A program made the translations under genes and the position numbers. The notes below the pieces were generated by a model, which saw only the letters and a program-made list of their open reading frames with translations, made no database searches and was not told the origin of the DNA. From Acidimicrobiia bacterium (GTDB lineage: Bacteria; Actinomycetota; Acidimicrobiia; IMCC26256; PALSA-555), in contig JALHSW010000035.1 in the NCBI GenBank assembly GCA_022865365.1, forward strand, positions 1-16,312: a DNA stretch of 16,312 nt, in the 5' to 3' direction. Each line of letters begins with the position of its first letter. The first letter of the stretch is position 1. This document shows, one piece after another, positions 6,647-14,303 of the stretch.

Positions 6647-7954
6647 GTGATCGAGGGAAACCGCCGCACCGAGCTCGAATCAGGCCTGCGCATCGTCACC
6701 GAGGCACTTCCCGCGCTGCGATCGGTCGCGGTCGGCTTCTGGGTCGGCACGGGCTCGCGCGACGAGGCCGACGAGCTCTCCGGCGCGAGCCACTTCCTCG
6801 AGCACCTGCTCTTCAAGGGCACCGAGCGACGCAGCGCGGTCGAGATCGCCGAGGCGGTCGAATCGGTCGGCGGCGACATGAACGCGTTCACCGCGCACGA
6901 GCTCACCACCTACTACGTGCGGGTTCCCGACGACCGACTCGCCCTCGCGCTCGAGATCCTGTCCGACATCGTCTGGACGCCGGCATTTCGCCAGGACGAG
7001 GTCGACTCGGAACGTCAGGTGATCCTCGAGGAGATCCGGATGCGCGACGACGCGCCCGAGGATCTCGTGCACGAGCTGTTTGGGTCAGCGATCTTTCCCG
7101 AGCACCCGATCGGCCGCGACGTCATCGGGACACCCGACACGATCAACGCGATGGGACCCGCCGAGATCGGTGGGTTCCATGCGGAGCACTACCACCCGAG
7201 CAACGTGGTCGTCGCGGCCGCCGGCAACCTGGAGCACGACGAGGTCGTCGCGCTCGTCGAAGCCGGCCTCGTCCATTCGGGTGGGAGCCGGCCGGCCCGC
7301 GCCCGGTGGGAGGGCGGCCCCGCGCCGCGGTCCGTTGCCGTACTCGAACGTGACACCGAGCAGGCGCACGTGGTGCTGGGGATGCGAGCCATCGGGCGTG
7401 AGGACCCCGATCGGTACGCGCTGACGGTGTTGAATCAGGTGCTCGGCGGCGGGATGTCGTCGCGCCTCTTCCAGGAGGTCCGTGAGCGCCGTGGCCTCGC
7501 CTACTCCGTCTACTCGTATCGGAGCGCGTACGAGGAGACCGGCGCGCTCGCGGTGGCGGCAGGCACGGCTCCCGAGCGACTCGACGAGCTGCTCGACACG
7601 CTCGAGGCAGAGGTCGCCCGGCTCACCGCCGAGCGACGGATCACCGACCGCGAGCTGGTCGCGGCCAAGGGTCACCTCACCGGCTCGTTGGCGCTGTCGC
7701 TCGAGAGCTCCAACGCACGCATGCACCGCCTCGGTCGGAGCGAGCTGACGCTCGGCGAGGTCCTGTCGCTCGATGACCTCGTCGCCGAGGTCACGCGGGT
7801 CGAAGCCGCTGACATCACGAGAGTTGTCGATCGGGTGCTCGGCGTACCCGAGCGCACCCTCGCCGTGGTCGGACCGGTCGACGCGGCGACGTTCGGGCGC
7901 GACCGTCAGGCGCGCGGAGAGACAGGCGACGCGGTCGGCGACGTGACGCTCTAG
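6647..7954 (+). CDS. M16-family zinc peptidase (PepR / processing-peptidase-like)
   Basis: A 435-residue single-unit M16 protein, the length of the bacterial processing-peptidase-like subgroup. The inverted zinc motif HFLEH lies at 49-53. E129, exactly 76 residues after H53 in VILEEIRMRDDAPED, is the expected third ligand. The C-terminal half has the conserved RRGLAYSVYSY segment used in substrate binding. It begins after the pnp stop with 33 intervening bases, the same neighbourhood as pepR of Mycobacterium and mlpA of Bacillus. GTG 6647 is the first start in frame after the pnp stop and has GGACGG six bases upstream. No signal peptide is visible, so it is probably cytoplasmic. The substrate is unknown. 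A nine-codon micro-ORF (6621-6650) overlaps the start as GTGA. Confidence 0.92.
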   Translation: MIEGNRRTELESGLRIVTEALPALRSVAVGFWVGTGSRDEADELSGASHFLEHLLFKGTERRSAVEIAEAVESVGGDMNAFTAHELTTYYVRVPDDRLALALEILSDIVWTPAFRQDEVDSERQVILEEIRMRDDAPEDLVHELFGSAIFPEHPIGRDVIGTPDTINAMGPAEIGGFHAEHYHPSNVVVAAAGNLEHDEVVALVEAGLVHSGGSRPARARWEGGPAPRSVAVLERDTEQAHVVLGMRAIGREDPDRYALTVLNQVLGGGMSSRLFQEVRERRGLAYSVYSYRSAYEETGALAVAAGTAPERLDELLDTLEAEVARLTAERRITDRELVAAKGHLTGSLALSLESSNARMHRLGRSELTLGEVLSLDDLVAEVTRVEAADITRVVDRVLGVPERTLAVVGPVDAATFGRDRQARGETGDAVGDVTL

Positions 7955-7957
7955 CCT
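7952..7957 (+). promoter_or_regulatory. Candidate -10 element (TAGCCT) for leaderless dapB
   Basis: TAGCCT overlaps the stop codon of the M16 gene and ends seven bases before the dapB GTG at 7965. This is the spacing expected when transcription starts on the start codon itself. No Shine-Dalgarno sequence lies in the ten-base gap. A -35 hexamer is not evident. Coupled translation from the M16 gene is an alternative. Confidence 0.4.
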
Positions 7958-7964
7958 GCGTTTC

Positions 7965-8753
7965 GTGATCCGCGTCGGGGTGTTCGGGGCCGGGGGCCGC
8001 ATGGGTTCCACGGTCTGCGCTGCGGTCGCCGGCGATCCCGGGCTCGAGCTGGTGGCCGCAGTCGACCCACTGCACGCCGGGATCGACCTCCAGCAGCTCG
8101 GCGTCTCCGACACGGGGCTCCAGGTCGCACGCACCGCCGAAGCGCTCGCCGACGCCGGGGCCGAGGTCGCGGTCGACTTCACCGTGCTCGACGCGGCACG
8201 CGAGAACCTGCGCTGGTGCGCGGCGAACGGAGTGCACGCTGTGGTCGGTACCACGGGGTTCTCCGAGGCTGACATCGACGACCTGCGCGCCCGGTTCGAA
8301 GCCAGCGCGGCCAACGTGGTCATCGCGCCGAACTTCGCCATCGGCGCAGTGCTCATGATGCGTTTCGCCGAGCTCGCGGCGCCGTACTTCGAAAGCGCCG
8401 AAGTGATCGAGCTGCACCACGACGAGAAGGTAGACGCACCGTCGGGCACCGCGATGCTCACGGCGGCGCGCATGGCCGAAGCGTCGTCGGACTGGGGAAG
8501 CGACCCCACCGAGAAGACCGTGGTCGAAGGCGCGCGCGGCGGCGAGGGCCCCGGCGGGATCCGCGTCCACTCGGTGCGCCTCAGGGGGTTGGTCGCACAC
8601 CAGGAGGTCCTCCTCGGAACCACCGGCCAATCGCTCTCGATCCGCCACGATTCCTACGACCGGACGTCGTTCATGCCCGGCGTGCTCATGGCGGTGCGCT
8701 CGGTCGGTGACCGTCCGGGCCTCACGCTCGGCCTCGAGGCCTTCCTTTCCTGA
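7965..8753 (+). CDS. dapB: 4-hydroxy-tetrahydrodipicolinate reductase
   Basis: DapB reduces the 4-hydroxy-tetrahydrodipicolinate made by DapA to tetrahydrodipicolinate, using NAD(P)H, in the lysine and meso-diaminopimelate pathway that also feeds peptidoglycan. The 262-residue protein has the N-terminal dinucleotide motif GVFGAGGRMG at 5-14. It has GTTGF in the middle and the catalytic signature ELHHDEKVDAPSGTA from residue 149, with H152 and K155 as the expected proton donor and substrate-binding lysine. The length is normal. The GTG start at 7965 places the Rossmann strand at residue 2, as usual. It lies downstream of the M16 gene, as in other actinobacteria. A palindrome at 8730-8741 followed by a T-rich run lies within the last codons and may weakly terminate transcription. 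A 16-bp tandem duplication covers the stop codon. Confidence 0.97.
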   Translation: MIRVGVFGAGGRMGSTVCAAVAGDPGLELVAAVDPLHAGIDLQQLGVSDTGLQVARTAEALADAGAEVAVDFTVLDAARENLRWCAANGVHAVVGTTGFSEADIDDLRARFEASAANVVIAPNFAIGAVLMMRFAELAAPYFESAEVIELHHDEKVDAPSGTAMLTAARMAEASSDWGSDPTEKTVVEGARGGEGPGGIRVHSVRLRGLVAHQEVLLGTTGQSLSIRHDSYDRTSFMPGVLMAVRSVGDRPGLTLGLEAFLS

Positions 8754-8780
8754 CGAGCACCGGGCCTGACGAGCACCGGG
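8749..8780 (+). repeat. 16-bp tandem duplication over the dapB stop codon
   Basis: CCTGACGAGCACCGGG occurs at 8749-8764 and again, identically, at 8765-8780. The first copy includes the dapB TGA at 8751-8753 and the second repeats it at 8767. The duplication does not alter the protein. Confidence 0.95.
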
Positions 8781-8793
8781 ACGCCCCTGCGTA

Positions 8794-8822
8794 TTGCTCC
8801 CCGGAGCCGTCGGCCGTAACGT
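8794..8822 (+). promoter_or_regulatory. Promoter of the liv operon, probably leaderless
   Basis: TTGCTC (8794-8799) and TAACGT (8817-8822) are separated by 17 bases and resemble -35 and -10 elements. Eight bases separate the -10 from the livF GTG at 8831, so transcription would begin at or next to the start codon. No Shine-Dalgarno sequence is present. Three of six -35 bases match TTGACA, so strength is uncertain. Confidence 0.5.
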
Positions 8823-8830
8823 CACGCTCT

Positions 8831-9637
8831 GTGGGTGACGGGGGGCCGCTTCTCGCGGTCAACAACCTCGAGGTGCTCTACGGCGGCGCGGTACGAGCGT
8901 TGCGTGGGGTCAGTCTCGAGGTGGGAGAAGGCGAGATCGTCGCGCTGCTCGGCGCGAACGGGGCGGGGAAGACGACCGTCCTGCGGGCGGTCTCGGGGCT
9001 CCTGTCCGAGCACTCGGGCCGGGTCGTGCGCGGCGACGTCCTCCTCGACGGCACGTCGATCCTCGGGCTCGGGGCACCGGCGATCGTCCGGCGTGGCCTC
9101 GCCCAGGTGATGGAAGGCCGCCGGGTCTTCGCCGAGCTCACGGTCGACGACAACCTCCGGGCCGGCGGGTTCACCCGTCGGGACCGCGCCGGGACGCGCC
9201 AGACCTACGAACGGGTCCTCGAGATGTTCCCCATCCTCGCGACACGCCGGCGGTCGGTCGCCGGGTATCTCTCGGGGGGAGAGCAGCAGATGCTCGCGAT
9301 CGGTCGGGCGCTCATGGCCGACCCGCGCCTGCTCCTGCTCGACGAGCCGTCGCTGGGGCTCGCCCCGCTCATCCAGGAGCAGATCCGGGACACCATCGTG
9401 GCGATCGCCGAGACCGGGACGAGCGTGCTGCTCGTCGAGCAGAACGCGATGATGGCCCTCTCGATCGCGCACCGCGCTTCCGTGCTCGAGAACGGACACG
9501 TCGTCCGCGAGGGTCTCGGGTCCGAGCTCCTCGGTGACGAGGAGATCCGCGAGGCGTACCTCGGCATGGGCGAGCGGGGGCGGCGCTCCTTCCGTGACCT
9601 CAAGACGTACCGACGCCGACGACGCTGGACCGCATGA
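8831..9637 (+). CDS. livF: ABC transporter ATP-binding protein, LivF type
   Basis: One of the two ATPases of a branched-chain amino acid (HAAT)-type importer; it sits on the cytoplasmic face and drives uptake. In the 268 residues are Walker A GANGAGKTT (41-49), signature LSGGEQQ (147-153) and Walker B LLLLDEP (167-173). The LLVEQN segment has Gln where most ABC ATPases have the H-loop histidine, which is usual for LivF. About 25 extra C-terminal residues are basic and end in YRRRRRWTA; LivF is usually about 235 residues. GTG 8831 is the first codon after the promoter. The stop TGA at 9635-9637 lies inside a 14-bp tandem duplication that leads into livG. The substrate cannot be read from the ATPase. 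Confidence 0.93.
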   Translation: MGDGGPLLAVNNLEVLYGGAVRALRGVSLEVGEGEIVALLGANGAGKTTVLRAVSGLLSEHSGRVVRGDVLLDGTSILGLGAPAIVRRGLAQVMEGRRVFAELTVDDNLRAGGFTRRDRAGTRQTYERVLEMFPILATRRRSVAGYLSGGEQQMLAIGRALMADPRLLLLDEPSLGLAPLIQEQIRDTIVAIAETGTSVLLVEQNAMMALSIAHRASVLENGHVVREGLGSELLGDEEIREAYLGMGERGRRSFRDLKTYRRRRRWTA

Positions 9638-9651
9638 GCTGGACCGCATGA
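9624..9651 (+). repeat. 14-bp tandem duplication across the livF stop and livG start
   Basis: GCTGGACCGCATGA occurs at 9624-9637 and 9638-9651. Each copy contains ATGA. Copy 1 gives the livF stop with an overlapping ATG at 9634, and copy 2 gives the livG ATG at 9648. ATG 9634 reads MSWTA and stops at TGA 9649-9651, overlapping the livG start. The ancestral junction was probably a plain ATGA overlap. Confidence 0.95.
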
Positions 9652-10424
9652 CCACGCCGCTGCTCGAGTTCGAGGAAGTGACGCTTGCCTTCGGAGGCGT
9701 CACCGCGTTGCGCGACGTGAGCTTCACGGTCGAGCCCGGTGAGCTCTTCGCGGTCATCGGCCCGAACGGCGCGGGTAAGACGTCGACGTTCAACTGCATC
9801 AACGGCGTCTACCGTCCGAAGCAGGGGAGCATCCGCTTCGCGGGCAAGGAGATCATCGGTCGAAAGCCCCCGGCGATCGCGAGCCTTGGGATCGCGCGGA
9901 CGTTCCAGAACCTCGGGCTCTTCGTGAACCTCGACGTGATCGACAACCTCATGCTCGGACGCCATGTCCGGATGCGCACCGGCCTCTTCGCGGGGATGGC
10001 CTGGGTCGGGCGGGCCCGCCGCGAGGAGATCGTCAACCGAGGGCGGGTCGAGGAGATCATCGAGCTCCTTGCCCTGCAGCCGTACCGTTACGAGCCGGTC
10101 GGGACGTTGCCGTACGGCATCCAGAAGAAGATCGAGCTCGGGCGCGCCCTGGCCATGGAGCCGCGGCTGCTGCTGCTCGACGAGCCGGTCGCGGGGATGA
10201 ACCGAGAGGAGACCGAGGACATGGCCCGCCTCATCCTCGAGATCCGACGCGAGCTCGACCTCAGCATGATCCTCGTCGAGCACGACCTCCAGATGGTGAT
10301 GGAGCTGGCCGACCGCCTGCTCGTGCTGGATTTCGGTGAGCCGATCGCACTCGGCGGGCCGGCCGAGGTGCAGGCAAACCCCCGGGTGATCGAGGCGTAC
10401 CTCGGCCAGGCGGAGCACGCGTGA
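9648..10424 (+). CDS. livG: ABC transporter ATP-binding protein, LivG type
   Basis: The second ATPase of the importer, 258 residues, expected to pair with LivF beneath the LivHM permeases. It shows Walker A GPNGAGKTS (38-46), the Q-loop at Q87 in RTFQN, Walker B LLLLDEP (174-180) and the H-loop in VEHD (H212). The signature reads LPYGIQKK from 154, whereas LivG more often has LSYGxQ; the glycine and glutamine are kept. The ATG at 9648 is in the second copy of the 14-bp duplication. The stop overlaps the next gene by four bases (GTGA), so the two are probably translationally coupled. Confidence 0.94.
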   Translation: MTTPLLEFEEVTLAFGGVTALRDVSFTVEPGELFAVIGPNGAGKTSTFNCINGVYRPKQGSIRFAGKEIIGRKPPAIASLGIARTFQNLGLFVNLDVIDNLMLGRHVRMRTGLFAGMAWVGRARREEIVNRGRVEEIIELLALQPYRYEPVGTLPYGIQKKIELGRALAMEPRLLLLDEPVAGMNREETEDMARLILEIRRELDLSMILVEHDLQMVMELADRLLVLDFGEPIALGGPAEVQANPRVIEAYLGQAEHA

Positions 10425-12265
10425 GCGCGGCAGTGGCACCGGTGCGCCCCGCGCCCGACGCGGCCGCGAACCCGTCGACGCTGCCCGCCTGGCTCCTACA
10501 TCACGCGGCGACGCGACCCGGGGACGTCGCGGTTCGCGTCAAGGAGCTCGGCCGCTGGCGCGAGATCACGTGGGAGGAGCATGCGGGTCGCGTCGCGGCG
10601 TTGGGCCGCGCGCTCGCGCATCACGGCATCGGTCCCGGTGACCGGGTCCTGCTGGTCAGTGAGAACCGTCCCGAGTGGGTGTTCACCGACCTCGCCACGC
10701 AGGGCCTCGGCGCCGCGACGGTCGGCGTGTTCCCGACCACGCCGGCGGAGGAGGTTGCCGACGTCCTGCGTCGCAGCGAGGCCCGCATCGCGGTTGTCGA
10801 GGACGAGGAGCAGCTCGACAAGCTGCTCGAGGTCCGCGAAGGCACCGGACTGGAGAAGATCTTCGTCATCGACCCCCGCGGGATCCGCCGCCTCGTGGCA
10901 CCCGCGGCGAGCTTCGAGGAGCTCGAGGCGCTCGGCAGCCTCGATGCCGTGGCACTTCGCGCAGCCGATCCCGATCTCTGGCACCGGTCGGTTGCGGCGC
11001 TCGAACGCCAGAACGTCGCCACCGTGGTGTTCACCCCGGGGACCACCGGCGTCCCCAAGGGCGCGCTGCTGACGCACGGGAACCTTGCGGCCGCGGCCGA
11101 CGTGGGTGTGGCCGAATACGGGCTCGGCCCGCACGACCAGATCGTGTCCTGCCTCCCGCTGTGCGAGATCTCCGAGCGGGTGCTCGTCGTGGCCCAGGCC
11201 ACCCGGGCCGCCGCGACCGTCCACTTCGGCGAGGGGGGCGATGCCATCGAGAACGACCTCCGCGAGGTTGAGCCGACGTTCTTCCTGGCGTCACCGCGGC
11301 TGTGGGAGCGCCTACGGGGCCGTATCGACGCGGGCCTCCGCAACGCCGGACGCGTCAAGCGATCGGCGTTTCGCCTCGCTTCCCCCGGCGGGCGCTCGTG
11401 GCGCGGGATGCTCGCGGCGCTGATCGTCACCCGGCCCGTCCGATCTCGGGTCGGCCTGCGTCGGGTCCGCGTCGCCGTGGCTGCCGGCGCGCCTGCTCCC
11501 CTCGAGCTGCTCGAGTGGTGGTCCGGCCTCGGCATGGCTGTGCGAGAGCTCTACGGACTCGTCGAGAGCACCGGAGTGGCCACGGTCGTGCCGGCCGCAG
11601 GCGGGCGTCCCGGCACGGTCGGGCGGGCGGTGCCCGGGACCGAGGTCGCCATCGACGTCGGGGGCGACGGTAGCGGTGACGGTGAGGCCGGGGCGAGCAC
11701 CGGAGAGGTGCGGGTCCTCGGCGACGTCGTGTTCGCCGGCTACCTCGACGCACCGGCCGAGACCGCCGAGGCGCTCGACGCCTCGGGATGGCTCCACACC
11801 GGCGACCTCGGGGCGCTCGACGCCGACGGCACGCTCACGATCGTCGGACGGACCAAGGACATCATCGTCACCTCCGGTGGACACGCCGTGGCGCCGGGTC
11901 CACTCGAGCAGCGCCTCGAGGCGTCGCCGTACCTGCGGGCTGCGATCGTCATCGGGGACGGTCGCCCGTGCCTCGGCGCGCTCGTGGCCGTCGACGACGC
12001 GGCGGTCGGCGACTGGGCCGCAGGCGTTGGGGTGCCGTTCACGACGATGCGCAGCCTCGCGACCCGCCCGGAGGTGCACGATCTCATCGGGCGGTGGATC
12101 GACGAGGTGAACGGATCGCACGCGGCGGCGGATCGCATCGAGCGGTTCGCGGTGCTGCCGAGCGAGCTCAGCCACGACGAAGGCGCGCTCACCCCGAACT
12201 TCAAGGTGCGGCGCGGCGCGATCGCTGCGCAGTTCTCCGACCAGGTCGAGGAGATGTACGCGTGA
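10421..12265 (+). CDS. AMP-binding long-chain acyl-CoA synthetase-like protein embedded in the liv operon
   Basis: A 614-residue ANL-superfamily adenylate-forming enzyme that would activate a carboxylic acid with ATP and transfer it to CoA. The core is recognisable: TPGTTGVPKG at 205-214 (P-loop), YGLVES at 378-383, TGD at 460-462, GRTKD from 476 and catalytic Lys595 in PNFKVRRG. Several positions deviate: P-loop Ser is Pro206, the usual Thr/Ala of YGxTE is Val381, and GGHAVAP (486-492) replaces the common GGxNVxP. A Gly/Asp-rich loop with GGDGSGDGEAG interrupts the region before TGD. No signal or membrane anchor is seen. Four-base overlaps join it to livG and livH, so it is made with the transporter. 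A role in trapping an imported fatty or aromatic acid as CoA ester is inferred. Confidence 0.82.
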   Translation: MSAAVAPVRPAPDAAANPSTLPAWLLHHAATRPGDVAVRVKELGRWREITWEEHAGRVAALGRALAHHGIGPGDRVLLVSENRPEWVFTDLATQGLGAATVGVFPTTPAEEVADVLRRSEARIAVVEDEEQLDKLLEVREGTGLEKIFVIDPRGIRRLVAPAASFEELEALGSLDAVALRAADPDLWHRSVAALERQNVATVVFTPGTTGVPKGALLTHGNLAAAADVGVAEYGLGPHDQIVSCLPLCEISERVLVVAQATRAAATVHFGEGGDAIENDLREVEPTFFLASPRLWERLRGRIDAGLRNAGRVKRSAFRLASPGGRSWRGMLAALIVTRPVRSRVGLRRVRVAVAAGAPAPLELLEWWSGLGMAVRELYGLVESTGVATVVPAAGGRPGTVGRAVPGTEVAIDVGGDGSGDGEAGASTGEVRVLGDVVFAGYLDAPAETAEALDASGWLHTGDLGALDADGTLTIVGRTKDIIVTSGGHAVAPGPLEQRLEASPYLRAAIVIGDGRPCLGALVAVDDAAVGDWAAGVGVPFTTMRSLATRPEVHDLIGRWIDEVNGSHAAADRIERFAVLPSELSHDEGALTPNFKVRRGAIAAQFSDQVEEMYA

Positions 12266-13167
12266 CGAAGTTCTTCCAACTCGTCGCCTCCGGTGCCGCG
12301 CTCGGCGCGGTGTACGCCCTCGTCGGACTCGGCTTCGTCGTGATCTACCGCGCGACCGGCGTCATCAACCTCGCGCAAGCCGGCATGGTCGCGCTCGGTG
12401 CATTCCTCGTGTACAACGCGACCGCGACCTGGGATCTCCCGTTCTGGCTCGCCGTCATCGTGTCGATGGGGCTCGGGGCGCTGCTGGGCATCGTCCTGGA
12501 ACGGCTCATCCTGCGTCGCATGGTCGGCCGTCCCGTCTACGCGGTCATCCTCGTGACCGTCGGGATACTTCTGCTCATCGAACCGATCGTCACGACGATC
12601 TGGAAGAACCCGGGCACGAACATCGAGACACCCTGGGGCCTCGAGAAGGTCACCATCGGCGACGTGAACATCCTGCAGGTCGATATCGCCACGATCCTCC
12701 TCGCGGCCGCGGTGCTGGGCGTGTTCTTCGCGTTCTTCCGCTACACCAAGTACGGCGTCGCCATGCGCGCGACCGCGGTCGACCAGGAGGCCGCGCTTGC
12801 CCAGGGGATCAACGTGCGGCGCATCGTGGCGCTGTCGTGGGCGATCGCCGGCGTCGTGGCCGTGCTTGCCGGGACGATGCTCGGGGCCGGCGCAGGTCCG
12901 GGGACCGGCCTCGGGATCGGGATCACGGTCATCTCGCTGAAGGCCTTGCCCGCCGTGGTGCTCGGCGGACTCGACTCCCCGGCGGGAGCAGTCGTGGGTG
13001 GGCTGATCATCGGGATCCTCGAGGTCCTGACTGCGGGCTACCAGTCCGACGTGCTGCCGTTCCTGCCCGGAGGATTTGCCGCGGTGATGCCCTGGGTCGT
13101 GATGCTCATCGTGCTCGTCGTGCGGCCCTACGGGCTCTTCGGCACGCGCGACGTGAGGCGGGTCTGA
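12262..13167 (+). CDS. livH: ABC transporter permease, LivH type
   Basis: A 301-residue integral membrane protein with roughly eight hydrophobic segments; it would form half of the import channel with LivM. Family marks are GLGFVVIYRATGVINLAQAG near residue 25, the cytoplasmic-loop sequence MRATAVDQEAALAQGINV and AVVLGGLDSPAGAVVGG near the C-terminus. The GTG at 12262 overlaps the synthetase stop (GTGA) and starts the usual short N-terminus TKFFQLVASGAALGAVYAL. The frame is open further upstream, but that part is the shadow of the synthetase gene. The stop overlaps livM (TGATG). Confidence 0.93.
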   Translation: MTKFFQLVASGAALGAVYALVGLGFVVIYRATGVINLAQAGMVALGAFLVYNATATWDLPFWLAVIVSMGLGALLGIVLERLILRRMVGRPVYAVILVTVGILLLIEPIVTTIWKNPGTNIETPWGLEKVTIGDVNILQVDIATILLAAAVLGVFFAFFRYTKYGVAMRATAVDQEAALAQGINVRRIVALSWAIAGVVAVLAGTMLGAGAGPGTGLGIGITVISLKALPAVVLGGLDSPAGAVVGGLIIGILEVLTAGYQSDVLPFLPGGFAAVMPWVVMLIVLVVRPYGLFGTRDVRRV

Positions 13168-14288
13168 TGGCTCGGGCCAGTCGGCGCCTCGTGCGTAACT
13201 ACGGCCACGACCTTCGCCTCGTGGGCACGCGGCGCGGCCGGCTGTTCCTCGTCGTGCTGCTCGCGCTCTACCTCTGGCTGCCGTTCCAGCTCGACGACTT
13301 CTGGGCGAGCGTGCTCACGCTGGCCGGGATCACCGCGATCGGAGCGCTCGGCCTCAACCTGCTCACGGGATACACCGGGCAGCCCTCGCTCGGGACGGCC
13401 GCGTTCATCGGGCTCGGCGCTTTCACCGCCAGCTACTGCGGTCGCCCGGAGGACTACGGCGGCCTCGGGTGGAGCTTCCCCGCGTACCTCGGCGTCGCGA
13501 TCCTGCTCGGTGCGGGGGTCGGGTACCTCGTGGGCGTCCCCGCGCTGCGGCTGCGGGGCAACTACCTCATCATCGCGACCCTCGGACTGGTCTTCGTCGC
13601 GATCTACATCTGGCGGAGCTGGGAAGAGGTCACCGGAGGAAACGCCGGCGTCCCGATGCCGATCGACGTGAAGATCTTCGGGCTCAACTTCACGAACCTC
13701 GAGGTGTTCGGTGAGACCTTCGGGCGCAACCAGGGATTCTTCTATCTCGTGTGGGCGGTCGTGGCCCTGGTCGCGCTGCTGTGCAAGAACCTCGTCCGCT
13801 CGCGTCCGGGCCGGGCCTTCCAGGCGGTCCGTGACCGCGATGTTGCCGCCGAGGTCGTTGGCGTGAGCCTGTTCCGGACCAAGGTCGGCGCCTTCGTCCT
13901 GTCGAGCGCGATCGCCACGGCGGGCGGCGTGTTCTACGGCATCTGGATCCAGTACCTGGTCCCCGAGGACTCCTCGCTCGGCCTGAACCTCTCGATCAGC
14001 TACCTCGCGATCATCATCGTCGGGGGCGTCGGCACGATCTACGGCCCCATCATCGGCGCGCTGCTCATCGGGTCGATGCCGGCCCTCATCGACGAGTTCG
14101 CCGGCCAGCTGCCGTTCGTGTCCTCGTCTGCCACCGACTCGGGCATCTCGAAGCCCGCCCTGCAGACGCTGCTCTACGCGATCCTCATCATCGTGTTCCT
14201 CGTGGCGGAACCGAACGGCCTCGCCGGGATGTGGCGCCGGGTTCGCGACTACTTTGCGACGTGGCCGCTGGCGAAACGCGGGTCATGA
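13167..14288 (+). CDS. livM: ABC transporter permease, LivM type
   Basis: A 373-residue multi-pass inner-membrane protein, the partner of LivH. After a basic N-terminus (about residues 1-25), it shows LNLLTGYTGQPSLGTAAFIGLGAF, PALRLRGNYLIIATLGL, and the ATPase-contacting loop with FQAVRDRDVAAEVVGVSLFRTKV, all typical of LivM. GGVGTIYGPIIGALLIG follows. The length is somewhat above the usual 320-350, partly from the basic N-terminus. ATG 13167 shares its A with the livH stop. The 76 bases to the binding-protein gene contain repeats. Confidence 0.93.
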   Translation: MARASRRLVRNYGHDLRLVGTRRGRLFLVVLLALYLWLPFQLDDFWASVLTLAGITAIGALGLNLLTGYTGQPSLGTAAFIGLGAFTASYCGRPEDYGGLGWSFPAYLGVAILLGAGVGYLVGVPALRLRGNYLIIATLGLVFVAIYIWRSWEEVTGGNAGVPMPIDVKIFGLNFTNLEVFGETFGRNQGFFYLVWAVVALVALLCKNLVRSRPGRAFQAVRDRDVAAEVVGVSLFRTKVGAFVLSSAIATAGGVFYGIWIQYLVPEDSSLGLNLSISYLAIIIVGGVGTIYGPIIGALLIGSMPALIDEFAGQLPFVSSSATDSGISKPALQTLLYAILIIVFLVAEPNGLAGMWRRVRDYFATWPLAKRGS

Positions 14289-14303
14289 TGGGCGCAGATC
14301 TCC

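Noticed and set aside
8730..8741. GGCCTCGAGGCC palindrome followed by a T-rich run as the dapB terminator
   Set aside because: The usable stem is only four pairs around TCGA and lies inside the coding region. It is too weak to list as a terminator.
11788..12261. Upstream extension of livH
   Set aside because: The frame is open only because it shadows the synthetase gene. GTG 12262 gives the normal LivH start and a GTGA overlap.
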